Assembly (NCBI GenBank): GCA_964551335.1
Contig: CAZKCO010000012.1
Location: forward strand, 124,001-188,000
Origin: Tunicatimonas sp964551335
Lineage (GTDB): Bacteria; Bacteroidota; Bacteroidia; Cytophagales; Cyclobacteriaceae
Direction of reading: 5' to 3'
DNA length: 64,000 nucleotides
A program made the position numbers and the translations under genes. Of the stretch, positions 37,056 to 46,742 are shown one piece after another (within the stretch, counting starts at the first letter, position 1; every line of letters starts with the position of its first letter). The notes below the pieces were generated by a model. That model was not told the origin of the DNA and searched no databases. It worked only from the letters and a program-made list of their open reading frames with translations.

Positions 37056-37176
37056 AAAGCCAGATTCCTTTGCCCTACTTGTAAACTCATATTTGTGGAG
37101 AATGTCTTAAAAAGGCACATTATAATTAATCAAATATTCAATATGTTTATATTTATAAAAATATATTCACTTAAAA

Positions 37177-37983
37177 ATGAAGAATTCGCTTTACTTATTA
37201 TTGGCTAGTGTGGTATTAGTATCTTGTCAGGATGACGAAGATACTAATAACTTTAGCTTACCCGCATCTTCAGTACAGTTCTCGGCCACCGAGGCTACCA
37301 GCGTTGAAGGTAGTGGTCTGCAACAAGTTCGTGTTTTTTTGGATAGGCCTCAGGAAGGAAGCACCCTAATCAACTTCTCTGTATCAGGCAATGTATCTTT
37401 TACTTCAACTACTCAAACAGGAGATGTTCGCGTCATCACCGAATCTCCATTGGTTATACCGGCCGGAGAAACAGAAGCGTTTATCAACTTCGAACTGTTG
37501 GAAGATTTTGAATTTGAGAGTGAACCGGAGAAAGTTGTCTTGACTTTAACCGAAATCTTAGAAGGCAATGTTCAACTTAGTACTATCCCAAGCGAGCGTA
37601 TTTTTGAACAGCATGTTATAGAAAACGAATATGAACTCAATCTACAGTGGGACCAACTCACATCCTCAAATATTGACTTGGTGGTAGAATTACCCGATAA
37701 CCGGCTACTAGTAAGTGATAATACAGAGGGTTTTGAAAAAATTGTTATAGGAAATTTAGATCAAAATACCCCATATTTAGTAACTGTATGGTACTATCAA
37801 GGAAATACTCCAGTAAATTACTCATTATCCTACCAGCAAGCCGGAGATGGTCTTTTAAAGTTGCAAGAGAATGCATTTAGCGAAAACGATGCTAATCCTG
37901 AATTCTCGCCATACTCGGGAAATGGAGTCCATCAATACAAACTCATTAGAACCGGTTCAGAATTAGTATTAATTCCTAGATAA
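37177..37983 (+). CDS. Lipoprotein with Calx-beta-like domain
   Basis: This 268-residue lipoprotein has lipobox LVSC (Cys17) followed by acidic QDDED, a possible surface-export signal of Bacteroidota lipoproteins. Residues 30-135 look like a Calx-beta domain (ATSVEGSGLQQVRVFLDRP, IPAGETEAFINFELLEDFEFE). A second beta-rich domain resembles the pre-peptidase type (LNLQWDQLTSSNIDLVVE...NYSLSY). Function unknown; probably adhesion or binding at the cell surface. A strong terminator follows. Confidence 0.75.
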   Translation: MKNSLYLLLASVVLVSCQDDEDTNNFSLPASSVQFSATEATSVEGSGLQQVRVFLDRPQEGSTLINFSVSGNVSFTSTTQTGDVRVITESPLVIPAGETEAFINFELLEDFEFESEPEKVVLTLTEILEGNVQLSTIPSERIFEQHVIENEYELNLQWDQLTSSNIDLVVELPDNRLLVSDNTEGFEKIVIGNLDQNTPYLVTVWYYQGNTPVNYSLSYQQAGDGLLKLQENAFSENDANPEFSPYSGNGVHQYKLIRTGSELVLIPR

Positions 37984-37990
37984 CGAAAGC

Positions 37991-38018
37991 AAGCTGCACC
38001 GATGGTGCAGCTTTTTTT
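37991..38018 (+). terminator. Rho-independent terminator after the Calx-beta-like lipoprotein
   Basis: A 10-bp stem AAGCTGCACC/GGTGCAGCTT with a three-base loop GAT is followed by a run of T. It reaches the stop codon of the convergent TIM-barrel gene and could end transcription from both sides. Confidence 0.85.
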
Positions 38019-38931
38019 ATGCCTCAAAATTATCAACTTCGGCGTAGGCTTCTATCAGTTTCATTTCACCTTCCTTGCCAGGCAACGAATTCCCGTGCTC
38101 CATCCCCATGATTCCCCGGTAACCTTTCTTATGTATATGCTGAAAAACGTTTTTGTAATTTATCTCACCGGTTGTAGGTTCTTTTCTTCCCGGGTTATCT
38201 CCAATTTGGAAATATGCAATTTCGTCCCAGGTAAGATCAATATTTCGGATTAGGTGACCTTCATTTTTCTGCATATGATAGATATCGTAAAGAATTTTAC
38301 AAGCAGGGCTATTAACCCCTTTACATATGAGATAAGTTTGATCTGAGTACCGTAAAAAGAGATCAGGAGTGTCGCTTAAAGGCTCCAATACCATCACTAA
38401 ATTGTGAGGTTCAAAGATATCGGCAGCCCTCCGAAGTGCTTCAATTACGTTTGCCGTCTGAATTCCAATGGGAATATCACGTTGATAGTTACCAGGAACT
38501 ACTGTCATCCAAGTCGCATTACAACGTTTGGCTACTTCTACTGCTCGTTTGCAACCATCCAAGAAAATAGCTACGTGTTCCTGCTTTCCAGCCGCCAAAG
38601 TATTAGCACCATTCCCTCCTTTGTCAATCACAAAGACCCCCATATCCATTCCACGATCCGCTAACGTCTGACCAATTTTCTCCTGCATTTCTACGGGCCG
38701 CTTCATCATGCTATTATCCTCCAGGGCTTCAAAGCCTGCATCAGCCATAAAATTGAGCTGATCAATAATATCGTCCCCAGCGTGGCTTTTGAACATGCCA
38801 AAATGAGGTGCATACTTCATTTTAAAAGACCGTTTCTCCGGAGGAAAAAGGGAATTGGCAGTAGAATTGAGGGACACAGCTGTGGCCCCGGCCGTAAAAG
38901 CGCCGGTTTTCATAAAATCTCGTCTCTTCAT
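38017..38931 (-). CDS. Tat-exported TIM-barrel protein, hydroxypyruvate isomerase-like
   Basis: This 304-residue sugar-isomerase-like TIM barrel (AP endonuclease 2 family) has a twin-arginine signal MKRRDFMKTGAFTAGATAV, so it is exported folded. Metal-ligand candidates are Glu in VMVLEPLSD, Asp-His in ILYDIYHMQ and Glu-His near the end (MGMEHGNS). This pattern fits hydroxypyruvate isomerase or inositol-type epimerases. The substrate is not clear. The 65-residue tatA gene near 62.7 kb would belong to its export machinery. Confidence 0.85.
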   Translation of the reverse strand: MKRRDFMKTGAFTAGATAVSLNSTANSLFPPEKRSFKMKYAPHFGMFKSHAGDDIIDQLNFMADAGFEALEDNSMMKRPVEMQEKIGQTLADRGMDMGVFVIDKGGNGANTLAAGKQEHVAIFLDGCKRAVEVAKRCNATWMTVVPGNYQRDIPIGIQTANVIEALRRAADIFEPHNLVMVLEPLSDTPDLFLRYSDQTYLICKGVNSPACKILYDIYHMQKNEGHLIRNIDLTWDEIAYFQIGDNPGRKEPTTGEINYKNVFQHIHKKGYRGIMGMEHGNSLPGKEGEMKLIEAYAEVDNFEA

Positions 38932-39049
38932 AATTAGGTTGGTAAAGTGTTTTGTCTAATATTAATTTTGTGGAAATGCTGACGTTAAAATTATTAAAAT
39001 ATACCAAAATACCTTATCAGAGCAACTAAACTCTCTATTTTGCTATTGG

Positions 39050-40642
39050 TCAGTTCCCAAACAGACGAATTTGTACGGGTTGACTAGGGACACTTTCGTT
39101 GTGGTTACGGTTAACTGCGGTAACTACGAAAGTATGAGCTTTACGAAAAAACCCTTTTCGGTCCGCTTCGCGAAAAGATAGTTTAGGATAAAATGTTTTA
39201 GCGATAATGGTGGTAGGATCGCTAATATTCGGCGGTTCTTCACCCTCTGTTCCATAAACGACATAGTAGCAAACATCCTGATGAACGTCCTGATTCCACT
39301 GAATGAGTACCTGAGATTGATTCCGGGCGATTGCCAGTTCGTAAGGAGGATCAGGTGCATCCTCTTCTTGCCAAGACATGGCTGGGACTAAAGCGGGAAA
39401 TTGATAAATATTGCTTCTTAAATGCTCATTAATACCTAACGGATTATTAACAAATGACCTTGAGCTAAAAAAAACACTTCCATCTACCTGAAAACTGAGC
39501 CGGTTCAGAGCAATTTGATTGGCTATCTGAGATGGGTTATTCCAAAGCGAATCTTCCGCAACACCAACTTTGTAAGCAGCATGCCCGATATACAACTGTC
39601 GCCCGTACGTATTATTAACCCACCAATCTAGCAGTTTGCGATAATCAGCTTTCTCGTACCCAATTCCAAAGTAGAGTTGAGGAGCAACATAATCGATCCA
39701 GCCATTTTTTAGCCAGGTGAGCACATCGGCGTACAGGTCATCGTAGCTGGTTTGATCAGCCTGGCTATCTGAACCGGTAGGGTCTATATCTTGGTTACGC
39801 CAGACTCCAAACGGGCTAACCCCAAAGCGAACTTGAGGCTTAATCGCTTCAATACTATCGTGTACCGCAGAGATAAACTGATTGATATTGTCTCTTCGCC
39901 AATCATCCACCTCTTTAAAGTCTGCACCGTATCGGGAATAGGTGATATTATCCAGAAACCGAAGACTATCTACCCGATAGGGATAAAAATAATCATCAAA
40001 ATGAATCCCATCAATATCGTAGCGGTTGACAACATCCATCACTACATCCAATAAATACTCTCTTACTTCCGGTAGTCCGGGATCAAAATAACTGTGCTTT
40101 CCGTATGGCACTATCCATTGAGGGTGCTGGAAAAAAATATGTTTTTCACTTATTTCTGCTTCCTGATGGTTAAAAATTGCTCGAAAAGGATTTATCCAGG
40201 CATGAAATTCAATTTGTTGTTGACGGCATTCCGATATCATAAATTCTAAGGGATCGTAAACCGGATCAGGAGCTTTACCTTCCTTGCCGGTCAGCCACCG
40301 AGACCAGGGTTCGTACGAAGATTGATATAGAGCATCAGCACATGGCCTAATTTGTACAATGACGGCATTAATTCCACTACGTTTATGAAAAGCCAATAAA
40401 TCCTTAAATTCTTGTTGTTGTTCTTCAGTAGTTAAGCTGGGGGATGATGGCCAGTCAATATTATCAATGGTTGCGATCCATACCCCCCGGAACTCTCTTT
40501 TGGGAGGATATTCTTGACCATATACCGTGGATAATACAAGCAGCTGAATTCCTAAAAAGAGGCTAATATGATGAGGTTGGCACACCGGTAAAAAAATCTG
40601 ATGGTAGAATGTAGTTGAAAAAGATACGGGAAATTGAATCAT
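39050..40642 (-). CDS. Secreted GH10-like glycosyl hydrolase (DUF187/GHL10)
   Basis: This 530-residue secreted protein of the PF02638 family has a hydrophobic segment near residues 27-43 after an unusually long N-region. The family start EFRGVWIATIDNIDWPS follows. AVIVQIRPCADALYQS, EFHAWINPFRA and DGIHFDDYFYPY supply the likely catalytic acids. A fibronectin type III domain closes the protein. Relatives cleave peptidoglycan glycan (E. coli DigH acts on denuded glycan strands). Such a role fits but is inferred. Confidence 0.87.
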   Translation of the reverse strand: MIQFPVSFSTTFYHQIFLPVCQPHHISLFLGIQLLVLSTVYGQEYPPKREFRGVWIATIDNIDWPSSPSLTTEEQQQEFKDLLAFHKRSGINAVIVQIRPCADALYQSSYEPWSRWLTGKEGKAPDPVYDPLEFMISECRQQQIEFHAWINPFRAIFNHQEAEISEKHIFFQHPQWIVPYGKHSYFDPGLPEVREYLLDVVMDVVNRYDIDGIHFDDYFYPYRVDSLRFLDNITYSRYGADFKEVDDWRRDNINQFISAVHDSIEAIKPQVRFGVSPFGVWRNQDIDPTGSDSQADQTSYDDLYADVLTWLKNGWIDYVAPQLYFGIGYEKADYRKLLDWWVNNTYGRQLYIGHAAYKVGVAEDSLWNNPSQIANQIALNRLSFQVDGSVFFSSRSFVNNPLGINEHLRSNIYQFPALVPAMSWQEEDAPDPPYELAIARNQSQVLIQWNQDVHQDVCYYVVYGTEGEEPPNISDPTTIIAKTFYPKLSFREADRKGFFRKAHTFVVTAVNRNHNESVPSQPVQIRLFGN

Positions 40643-40877
40643 AAACTGAGGCGCTTCCGAAAAGTTGTAAAACTTATAAACCTAGCGAAAAAAAGGTTAA
40701 ATGCTCAAAAAATACAGTAAAAATATACAACTATTTCTTTAAAATATTTATAAACCACCTCAAGAACAGATTCATTCAACCGTTAAAGGAACATCTAAAT
40801 ATAAACTTTTCAATCAGTTTGGGTGAAAAATTGGCTTTAGGGTACTAATTTCACCGCTTCAATTGATACCCAGTTTC

Positions 40878-43355
40878 ATGGCCAAACTCAACTTCAAGCA
40901 GCAGATTCTTCCTCACATTATTGCGGTGGTAGTTTTTCTAATTGTCACCATTCTTTTCTTCAGCCCCATGTTCTTTAGTGGTAAAGTGATCGAGCAAAAC
41001 GATGTGGTGCAAGGGGTTGCCTCCGGCCAGGAGATTAAAGAATTTCGGGAGAGAACCGGGGAAGAGGCGCTTTGGACAAATTCTATGTTTGGGGGCATGC
41101 CTGCTTATCTAATTAACATTAAATACCAGGGTGAAGGAATTATCAATTTCTTTCAAAAGGCATACTCCTTCGGGTTCCCTAGGCAAGCGGAGGTAATTTT
41201 AAAGTGCTTCCTGAGTTTTTATATCATGCTGGTGATTTTTGGGGTAAGGCCTTATTTGGCAATCGCTGGAGCCATTGCCTACGGGTTAGGTACCTTCAAT
41301 GTAGTCAGTCTGGAAGCAGGCCATATCTGGAAGATTGAGGCTATTGCCTACATGCCATTAGTGTTAGCTGGCATTCATCTCACCTACCGCGGTAATCTGG
41401 TTTGGGGATTTACCCTTACCGCACTGGCTTTAGCCCTGGAAATAGACAGCAACCACCTTCAGATCACCTATTACCTGCTTATCACCGTGGTAATCTACGG
41501 CCTTGCAATGCTAGTAGATGCCATACGCAAGAAAAATCTCCAACCATTTCTAATCCGTTCGGGAGTAATCGTAGTGGCAGCCTTACTGGCCGTAGGCACC
41601 AATTTTGGCCGGTTATGGAATACCTACCAGTATGGTCAGTATTCAACCCGAGGGCCATCTGCCTTAGTAAAAGAAGACGCCAGTAGTGAGTTGGGACTCG
41701 ACCGCGACTATGTTTTCACCTACAGTCTGACGATCTCCGAAACGTTGACCTTATTTATACCTGACTTTTCGGGTGGTGCTAGTAACCGCAACATTGGCAT
41801 GGATTCCAATTTGGCTGAGTTCCTCCAGGGCACGAATTTCAACCGTCAGCAAATCCAGAACTTTGTGCAGAATGCGCCAACCTACTGGGGAGGGAAGACG
41901 CCGGGCACTTCGGGACCAACCTACGCTGGTGCAGTGATGATATTTTTGTTTTTTATTGGCTGTTTTTTTGCCCCTCAGCCACATCGTACCTGGCTAATTA
42001 TAGCCACCGTTTTATCCATTATGCTTACCTGGGGTCGGTACTTCCCGTCGTTTAATTATCTCTTATATGATATTTTACCCGGTTACAGTAAGTTTCGAAC
42101 CGTGGAGATGGCCATGGTCATTGCACTATTATGCATCCCTTTGCTGGGACTGCTCGGCTTAGAATCAGCCATAAAAAGTACTTGGAACAAGTTAACCCAA
42201 AAGCGGTTCTTTATGGCAGCCGGAATTCCTATCGGACTATCGCTGCTTATGATTGTATTTGGCGGGGCATTTAGTTTTGAAGGCCCGGCCGACAGTCGTT
42301 ATCTAGCTCAACAGGGCGGAGAACTTCTGGTAGACGCTCTTCAAGATGATCGGGCTGAACTATTAAGGGGGGATGCATTTCGATCGTTAATCTTTTGTGT
42401 ATTGACAGGAGCTCTTATTTTTCTTTTCCGATCAGATCGTTTGAGTTATACCTGGCTAGCCGTAGGCGTAGTAGCCCTTTCAACCGTAGATCTTTGGGCG
42501 GTCGGTAAACGCTTTTTGACTGAGGATGACTACGTACGAGAAAGAAACCAGTACGCCAGAATTTCCGCTACCGAAGCCGATAATTTTATTCTACAACAAA
42601 ATACGAAACGGGCCCGAGTGCTTAATTTGCTCAACCCATTTAACGATGGGGTGACATCCTATTTCCACGCTTCCATCGGTGGTTACCACGGGGCAAAACT
42701 GGGGCGTTATCAAGATATGATTGAATATCATTTGGGTGATGAAATATCACGAGTAATTCAAAATCTTCAGCAAGGCAGTATGACGTTTGGCAGCATTCCG
42801 GCTCTGAATATGCTAAATGCCCGCTACTTTAAAGCAGGTAATAACCAAAATGCAGTCATTACTAATGAAAATGCCCTCGGTAATGTCTGGCTGGTTAATG
42901 AAATCAGGACCGTTCAAACGGCAAACGAAGCTATTGAAGCAGTGGGTGAGATTAACCCGGCGCAAACAGCCGTTGTCAACACCAACGATTTTGAAATTAC
43001 GAAGACAAACCATAACTCGAGCGGAACTATCCAACTGTCTGAATATGAACCTAATCATCTCACCTACGAGGCCAACGTTTCTGCTGAGAGTTTCGCGGTA
43101 TTTTCAGAAATCTACTATCCCGACGGTTGGGAAGCTTTCATTGACGGAGAACCTACTGACTACTTTCGAGCCAATTATCTTCTTCGGGCATTAGTTGTTC
43201 CGGCTGGTCAACATACCATAGAGTTTAAATTTAACCCTACCTCTTACCGAGTAGGTAGTTCGGTTTCGCTGGTAGCTTCAATATTGCTGTTGTTGGCTTT
43301 TCTAGGTTCATTGGCAAATAGCGTACGGGACTATCTGCGTAAAGAAAGTGCCTGA
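40878..43355 (+). CDS. YfhO-like large membrane protein
   Basis: This 825-residue protein has about 12 hydrophobic helices, a large periplasmic part and a last C-terminal helix. It matches the YfhO family: early QNDVVQG, MFGGMPAY, and late NMLNARYFKAG and VFSEIYYPDGWEAFIDG. YfhO relatives (GT-C fold) help glycosylate lipoteichoic acid in Gram-positives; in Bacteroidota they are common and uncharacterised. A lipid-linked sugar glycosyltransferase role is inferred. ATG 40878 is preferred over TTG 40863. Its TGA overlaps the following GT2 ATG by one base, so the two are coupled. Confidence 0.82.
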   Translation: MAKLNFKQQILPHIIAVVVFLIVTILFFSPMFFSGKVIEQNDVVQGVASGQEIKEFRERTGEEALWTNSMFGGMPAYLINIKYQGEGIINFFQKAYSFGFPRQAEVILKCFLSFYIMLVIFGVRPYLAIAGAIAYGLGTFNVVSLEAGHIWKIEAIAYMPLVLAGIHLTYRGNLVWGFTLTALALALEIDSNHLQITYYLLITVVIYGLAMLVDAIRKKNLQPFLIRSGVIVVAALLAVGTNFGRLWNTYQYGQYSTRGPSALVKEDASSELGLDRDYVFTYSLTISETLTLFIPDFSGGASNRNIGMDSNLAEFLQGTNFNRQQIQNFVQNAPTYWGGKTPGTSGPTYAGAVMIFLFFIGCFFAPQPHRTWLIIATVLSIMLTWGRYFPSFNYLLYDILPGYSKFRTVEMAMVIALLCIPLLGLLGLESAIKSTWNKLTQKRFFMAAGIPIGLSLLMIVFGGAFSFEGPADSRYLAQQGGELLVDALQDDRAELLRGDAFRSLIFCVLTGALIFLFRSDRLSYTWLAVGVVALSTVDLWAVGKRFLTEDDYVRERNQYARISATEADNFILQQNTKRARVLNLLNPFNDGVTSYFHASIGGYHGAKLGRYQDMIEYHLGDEISRVIQNLQQGSMTFGSIPALNMLNARYFKAGNNQNAVITNENALGNVWLVNEIRTVQTANEAIEAVGEINPAQTAVVNTNDFEITKTNHNSSGTIQLSEYEPNHLTYEANVSAESFAVFSEIYYPDGWEAFIDGEPTDYFRANYLLRALVVPAGQHTIEFKFNPTSYRVGSSVSLVASILLLLAFLGSLANSVRDYLRKESA

Positions 43356-44266
43356 TGGAGCAGCCACCTACCTTGTCTATTGTCGTTTGTACCTACAATC
43401 GGGATAATTATATTGGTAAAACCCTCGAGCATTTACTTCGGCAGCAACTAGATACTGCTGACTATGAAGTGATTATCGTAAACAATAATAGTACTGATAA
43501 GACGGATGCCATTTGCCAGGATTTTATCAGCGACCACCCTCAAGCCCCCTTCCATTACTTCATTGAGCATAATCAGGGGCATTCCTTCTCCCGAAACCGA
43601 GGTATTGCTGAATCTAAAGGAGATATTATTGCCTTTATAGACGATGACGCGTTTGTGCATCCTGACTTTGGGACCAATATCATTACTTACTTTAGTAGCC
43701 ACCCTGAGGTACAGGTGATTGGCGGCAAAATTATTCCGGTTTATGAAGATTCTACACCAAAGTGGATGACTCCTTTTTTATTGCCCTTAGTTTCTGCCCT
43801 GGATATGGGAAGTCTACCTAAGCCTTTTACCGGGAGAAAATTTCCTGTTGGTGCTAATATTGCTTTTCGCAAAAGCGTTTTTGACCGTTACGGTCACTTC
43901 AATGTGGCATTAGGAAGAAAAGGTACAGGACTGATGGGAGGAGATGAAAAAGAACTTGTGTATCGGCTAAAGGCGAATAACGAACCAGTCCACTACGTTC
44001 CCGACGTAGTGGTTGATCATATCATCCCTCAAAAAAGGCTTCAATTATCGTACATAAAAGGACTGGCTCAAGGAGTAGGTCAAAGCGAAAAGGAAAGATT
44101 AGCTGAAGCATCGTTAACGAAAAAAATATCCCGTGGACTGGAAGAAGCAATTAAAATAGGAGGCACATTCATTTTATTTTTTTGGTATGTTATAAAAGGT
44201 GAGTTAGCCAAAGGCATGATGCTAATTCGGTTTAGAATTTGGGTGCTTCAAGGGTTTATCAAGTAA
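43355..44266 (+). CDS. Family 2 glycosyltransferase
   Basis: This 303-residue GT-A glycosyltransferase has the start LSIVVCTYNRDNYIG, the nucleotide region IVNNNSTDKT, the metal motif FIDDDAF (Asp 96-98) and GGDEKELVYRL as the acceptor/catalytic part. A hydrophobic stretch near the C-terminus (IGGTFILFFWYVI) suggests membrane attachment. It is coupled to the YfhO-like gene upstream. Acceptor and donor unknown; it probably builds a surface glycan. Confidence 0.88.
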   Translation: MEQPPTLSIVVCTYNRDNYIGKTLEHLLRQQLDTADYEVIIVNNNSTDKTDAICQDFISDHPQAPFHYFIEHNQGHSFSRNRGIAESKGDIIAFIDDDAFVHPDFGTNIITYFSSHPEVQVIGGKIIPVYEDSTPKWMTPFLLPLVSALDMGSLPKPFTGRKFPVGANIAFRKSVFDRYGHFNVALGRKGTGLMGGDEKELVYRLKANNEPVHYVPDVVVDHIIPQKRLQLSYIKGLAQGVGQSEKERLAEASLTKKISRGLEEAIKIGGTFILFFWYVIKGELAKGMMLIRFRIWVLQGFIK

Positions 44267-44505
44267 ACACCAGCTAGATTTCTGAGTGAATCTCAACAAA
44301 CACATGAATCAATCCCCCTTATCAAGATCCTTTTCCTCTTAACGATTATGTGGGTGTTTTTGGTAATGATATTCTATCCATTCTTGGCTTAAACTTTTTC
44401 GATATTAAACATAGTACTACCTTCAGATTAGCGTTTCTACTATGATATTAATCGGTGAGAGAGGCTTGAATTTATTGATGAAAAACCTATCTCTTCTGCA
44501 TCTTT

Positions 44506-44534
44506 TTTGCTCTTCCAGATAATCCTTACTTTTG
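44506..44534 (+). promoter_or_regulatory. Promoter of the glycan operon (TTTG-17-TACTTTTG)
   Basis: TTTG at 44506-44509 and an exact -7 box TACTTTTG at 44527-44534 are spaced by 17 bases, a good Bacteroidota sigma-A promoter. It sits before the GNGPSL gene after 240 bases without a gene, and would place the start of transcription near 44541. That rules out the upstream TTG start at 44532. Confidence 0.6.
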
Positions 44535-44558
44535 CCACCTAGCAATAGTTTTACCCCA

Positions 44559-45470
44559 ATGAAGCCGGATTGGATTCAACGTATCGATAACTTAGTAGGT
44601 ACAATTCTAACAGTTCCCAAGCTATTGCTGCTAAGCAGTTTAACTTTAGGTAAACTGAAGCCTCTTTCCTCAAAAAGTGAGATTGTCATATTAGGAAATG
44701 GGCCCTCACTAAAAGCATTTCTAAACCAGCACTTGAGTTTTCTGAAGGGAAAAGCTGTTTTGTGTGTAAACAATTTTGTCCGTACCCAGGCCTATCAAAT
44801 GATCAAACCTGATTATTATGTTCTGGCGGCCACTGATTTTTGGCAGCAGGAAGAAAAGCCTGATTGGCAAGAGGAACGATTCAGAATCTTTGAGGAACTC
44901 GCCGAGCAAACTGCGTGGCCCATGATACTTCTGGTTCCGGTTATGGCCAAAAAATTTGAGGATTGGAAGCAGCCACTTCTTGAAAACGTTAACATTACAA
45001 TTTCTTATTTTAACAATACTCCGATAGAGGGTTTTCCGGGTTTTCTTCGGTTTTGTATGAATAAAGGGTTGGGTATGCCCCGACCCCATAATGTATTGGT
45101 AGCCTCAGTTTCTTTAGTTTTAATGATGAGGTTTAAGACTATTTACATAACCGGTGCCGATCACTCCTGGATGAAAGAGGTGTTTGTTACCGATGATAAC
45201 CGGGTTTTTCTGAGCCAAAAGCACTTTTATGATGGTCAATTGCAGTCTAAAACCTACACCGACCAAGCTCGTCCGATGTACGCCGGCTCAACTACCAAAG
45301 AGCGAAAACTCCACGAAATACTCCAGAAATGGTATTACTCGTTTCGGTCCTACTGGGAGCTGAAAGATTATGCCCAATCGATAGGCAGCCGGATCATCAA
45401 TATAACCCCCGACTCGTACATTGATGCTTTTGAACGGAAGAATATCTCAGAATTAATCACCAATGACTAA
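44559..45470 (+). CDS. GNGPSL-motif protein: DUF115/MptE-like or GT42-like transferase
   Basis: This 303-residue protein has the nucleotide-binding loop ILGNGPSLK at residues 44-52. A long Rossmann-like part (VLCVNNFVRTQAYQMIKPDYYVL) and a second conserved site ITGADHSW (198-204) follow. The GNGPSLK loop occurs in the DUF115/MptE-like Maf group and also at the start of GT42 sialyltransferases such as Campylobacter CstII. Both would suit a nonulosonic acid locus. A short hydrophobic segment near 13-30 may touch the membrane. ATG 44559 is chosen from the promoter position. It overlaps the next gene by 8 bases. Confidence 0.65.
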   Translation: MKPDWIQRIDNLVGTILTVPKLLLLSSLTLGKLKPLSSKSEIVILGNGPSLKAFLNQHLSFLKGKAVLCVNNFVRTQAYQMIKPDYYVLAATDFWQQEEKPDWQEERFRIFEELAEQTAWPMILLVPVMAKKFEDWKQPLLENVNITISYFNNTPIEGFPGFLRFCMNKGLGMPRPHNVLVASVSLVLMMRFKTIYITGADHSWMKEVFVTDDNRVFLSQKHFYDGQLQSKTYTDQARPMYAGSTTKERKLHEILQKWYYSFRSYWELKDYAQSIGSRIINITPDSYIDAFERKNISELITND

Positions 45471-46014
45471 TCAGCAGTTAAGAAAACACATCAACCCCAG
45501 TTGGATTGATCGGTTAAGAATATCGCGATTAAAAAAAAAGTTGGGTTCTTGTGGTCAGGGGGTGTATTTTGAGAAGAATGTAGCTTTCATGCGTTACCCT
45601 AAACTCATCAACATCGGCGATCAGGTAGTAGTGAAAGAAGGGGCAAAAATATGTCCGTGTAACGAGCAAGCAGAGGTTTCGATTGGTCACCGAACGACCA
45701 TCGGTTATCAGACCTATATATTTGCGTCCAATAAAATCACTATTGGGAACGATTGCTTGATTGCTCCCTTTGTTTACTTGGTGGATAGTGATCACGGAAT
45801 TGAGCGATCCACACCAATTAACCAGCAACCTAACTTAACCGCTCCCATCGTTATTGAAGATGACGTTTGGATTGCCACGGGAGCCAAGATCTTAAAGGGG
45901 GTAACTATCCATCAGGGAGCAGTCGTGGCTGCCGGGGCTATTGTCAAAGAGGATGTTCCACCCTACGCGATTGTGGGTGGAATGCCCGCTAAGATCATTG
46001 GCGAAAGGTCATAA
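45463..46014 (+). CDS. Hexapeptide-repeat acyltransferase
   Basis: This 183-residue left-handed beta-helix acetyltransferase of the WcaF/Vat type has repeated I/V-G-x-x-x-x-I hexads such as IGHRTTIGYQTYI and IGNDCLIAPFVYL. The catalytic His lies in VDSDHGIE, and IVIEDDVWIATGAKILKGVTIHQGAVVAAGAIV makes up the last coils. It probably O- or N-acetylates a sugar of the locus with acetyl-CoA. It overlaps the GNGPSL gene by 8 bases, showing tight operon packing. Confidence 0.9.
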   Translation: MTNQQLRKHINPSWIDRLRISRLKKKLGSCGQGVYFEKNVAFMRYPKLINIGDQVVVKEGAKICPCNEQAEVSIGHRTTIGYQTYIFASNKITIGNDCLIAPFVYLVDSDHGIERSTPINQQPNLTAPIVIEDDVWIATGAKILKGVTIHQGAVVAAGAIVKEDVPPYAIVGGMPAKIIGERS

Positions 46015-46043
46015 ATTTCAACTATTTATTTTTTTATCTTTTT

Positions 46044-46742
46044 ATGAAGATTGGATGTATTATTCTAGCTCGATATAACTCCAGTCGCCTTCCCGGTAAG
46101 GCGCTAATGATGTTAGATGATAAGCCATTACTTCGGCATGTTTATGATGCGCTGGGTTCAATTTTTTCTTCTGAAGACATCGTTATTGCTACCTCGATTG
46201 AACCGTCAGACAACGAAATCGCTGATTATTGTCAGAGAGAACAAATAAAATGTTATCGGGGCAGTTTGCAAAATGTAGCTGAGCGGTTTATGTACTCCGC
46301 CCAAGAAAATTCTTTTGATTACGCTATCCGGATTAATGGCGACAATCTGTTTGTCGAATTATCAACTGTCCGGAAAATGATTCAGGATGCTGCTGAATCC
46401 AAAGACTTTTACAGTAATGTACCCGGCCGCACCTTTCCTTTTGGTATGAGCGTGGAAATGGTGAAAACTTCATGTTACGAGAAAATTTTTTGTGTCATCA
46501 ATGAATCACCCAACTACCAAGAACACGTTACGCTGTATTTATACGATCACCCAGAAGTTGGAAACCGAAAATATTATGTGAACGACGAATATCCGGAAGC
46601 CTCCGGCGTTCATCTTTCTATCGATACTCCTCAAGACGCCGCAATTGCTCAGCGGATGCTCAAACAATTACCCAAACCAATTTATGAGAATGAACTGTCA
46701 ACTATTGTAAAAACTTACCATCTTTGCCAGCATGAGAAGTAG
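46044..46742 (+). CDS. SpsF-like cytidylyltransferase
   Basis: This 232-residue GT-A-fold nucleotidyltransferase of the SpsF/KdsB-like group has the CTP-binding start CIILARYNSSRLPGKALMML, with Arg10 and SSRLPGK (13-19) intact. Next come NVAERFMYSA and IRINGDNLFVE, where family members usually read GDxP; Pro is absent here. SpsF proteins act in spore-coat or flagellar/surface sugar synthesis, probably activating a sugar acid with CMP. It overlaps the NeuB-like gene by 11 bases. Given the defects in the NeuA-like domain downstream, it is the best candidate activator in the locus. Confidence 0.78.
   Translation: MKIGCIILARYNSSRLPGKALMMLDDKPLLRHVYDALGSIFSSEDIVIATSIEPSDNEIADYCQREQIKCYRGSLQNVAERFMYSAQENSFDYAIRINGDNLFVELSTVRKMIQDAAESKDFYSNVPGRTFPFGMSVEMVKTSCYEKIFCVINESPNYQEHVTLYLYDHPEVGNRKYYVNDEYPEASGVHLSIDTPQDAAIAQRMLKQLPKPIYENELSTIVKTYHLCQHEK

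Noticed and set aside
44267..44505. Short hydrophobic peptide (about 20 residues) before the glycan promoter
   Set aside because: It has no usable start codon in frame and is too short; probably chance in AT-rich DNA.
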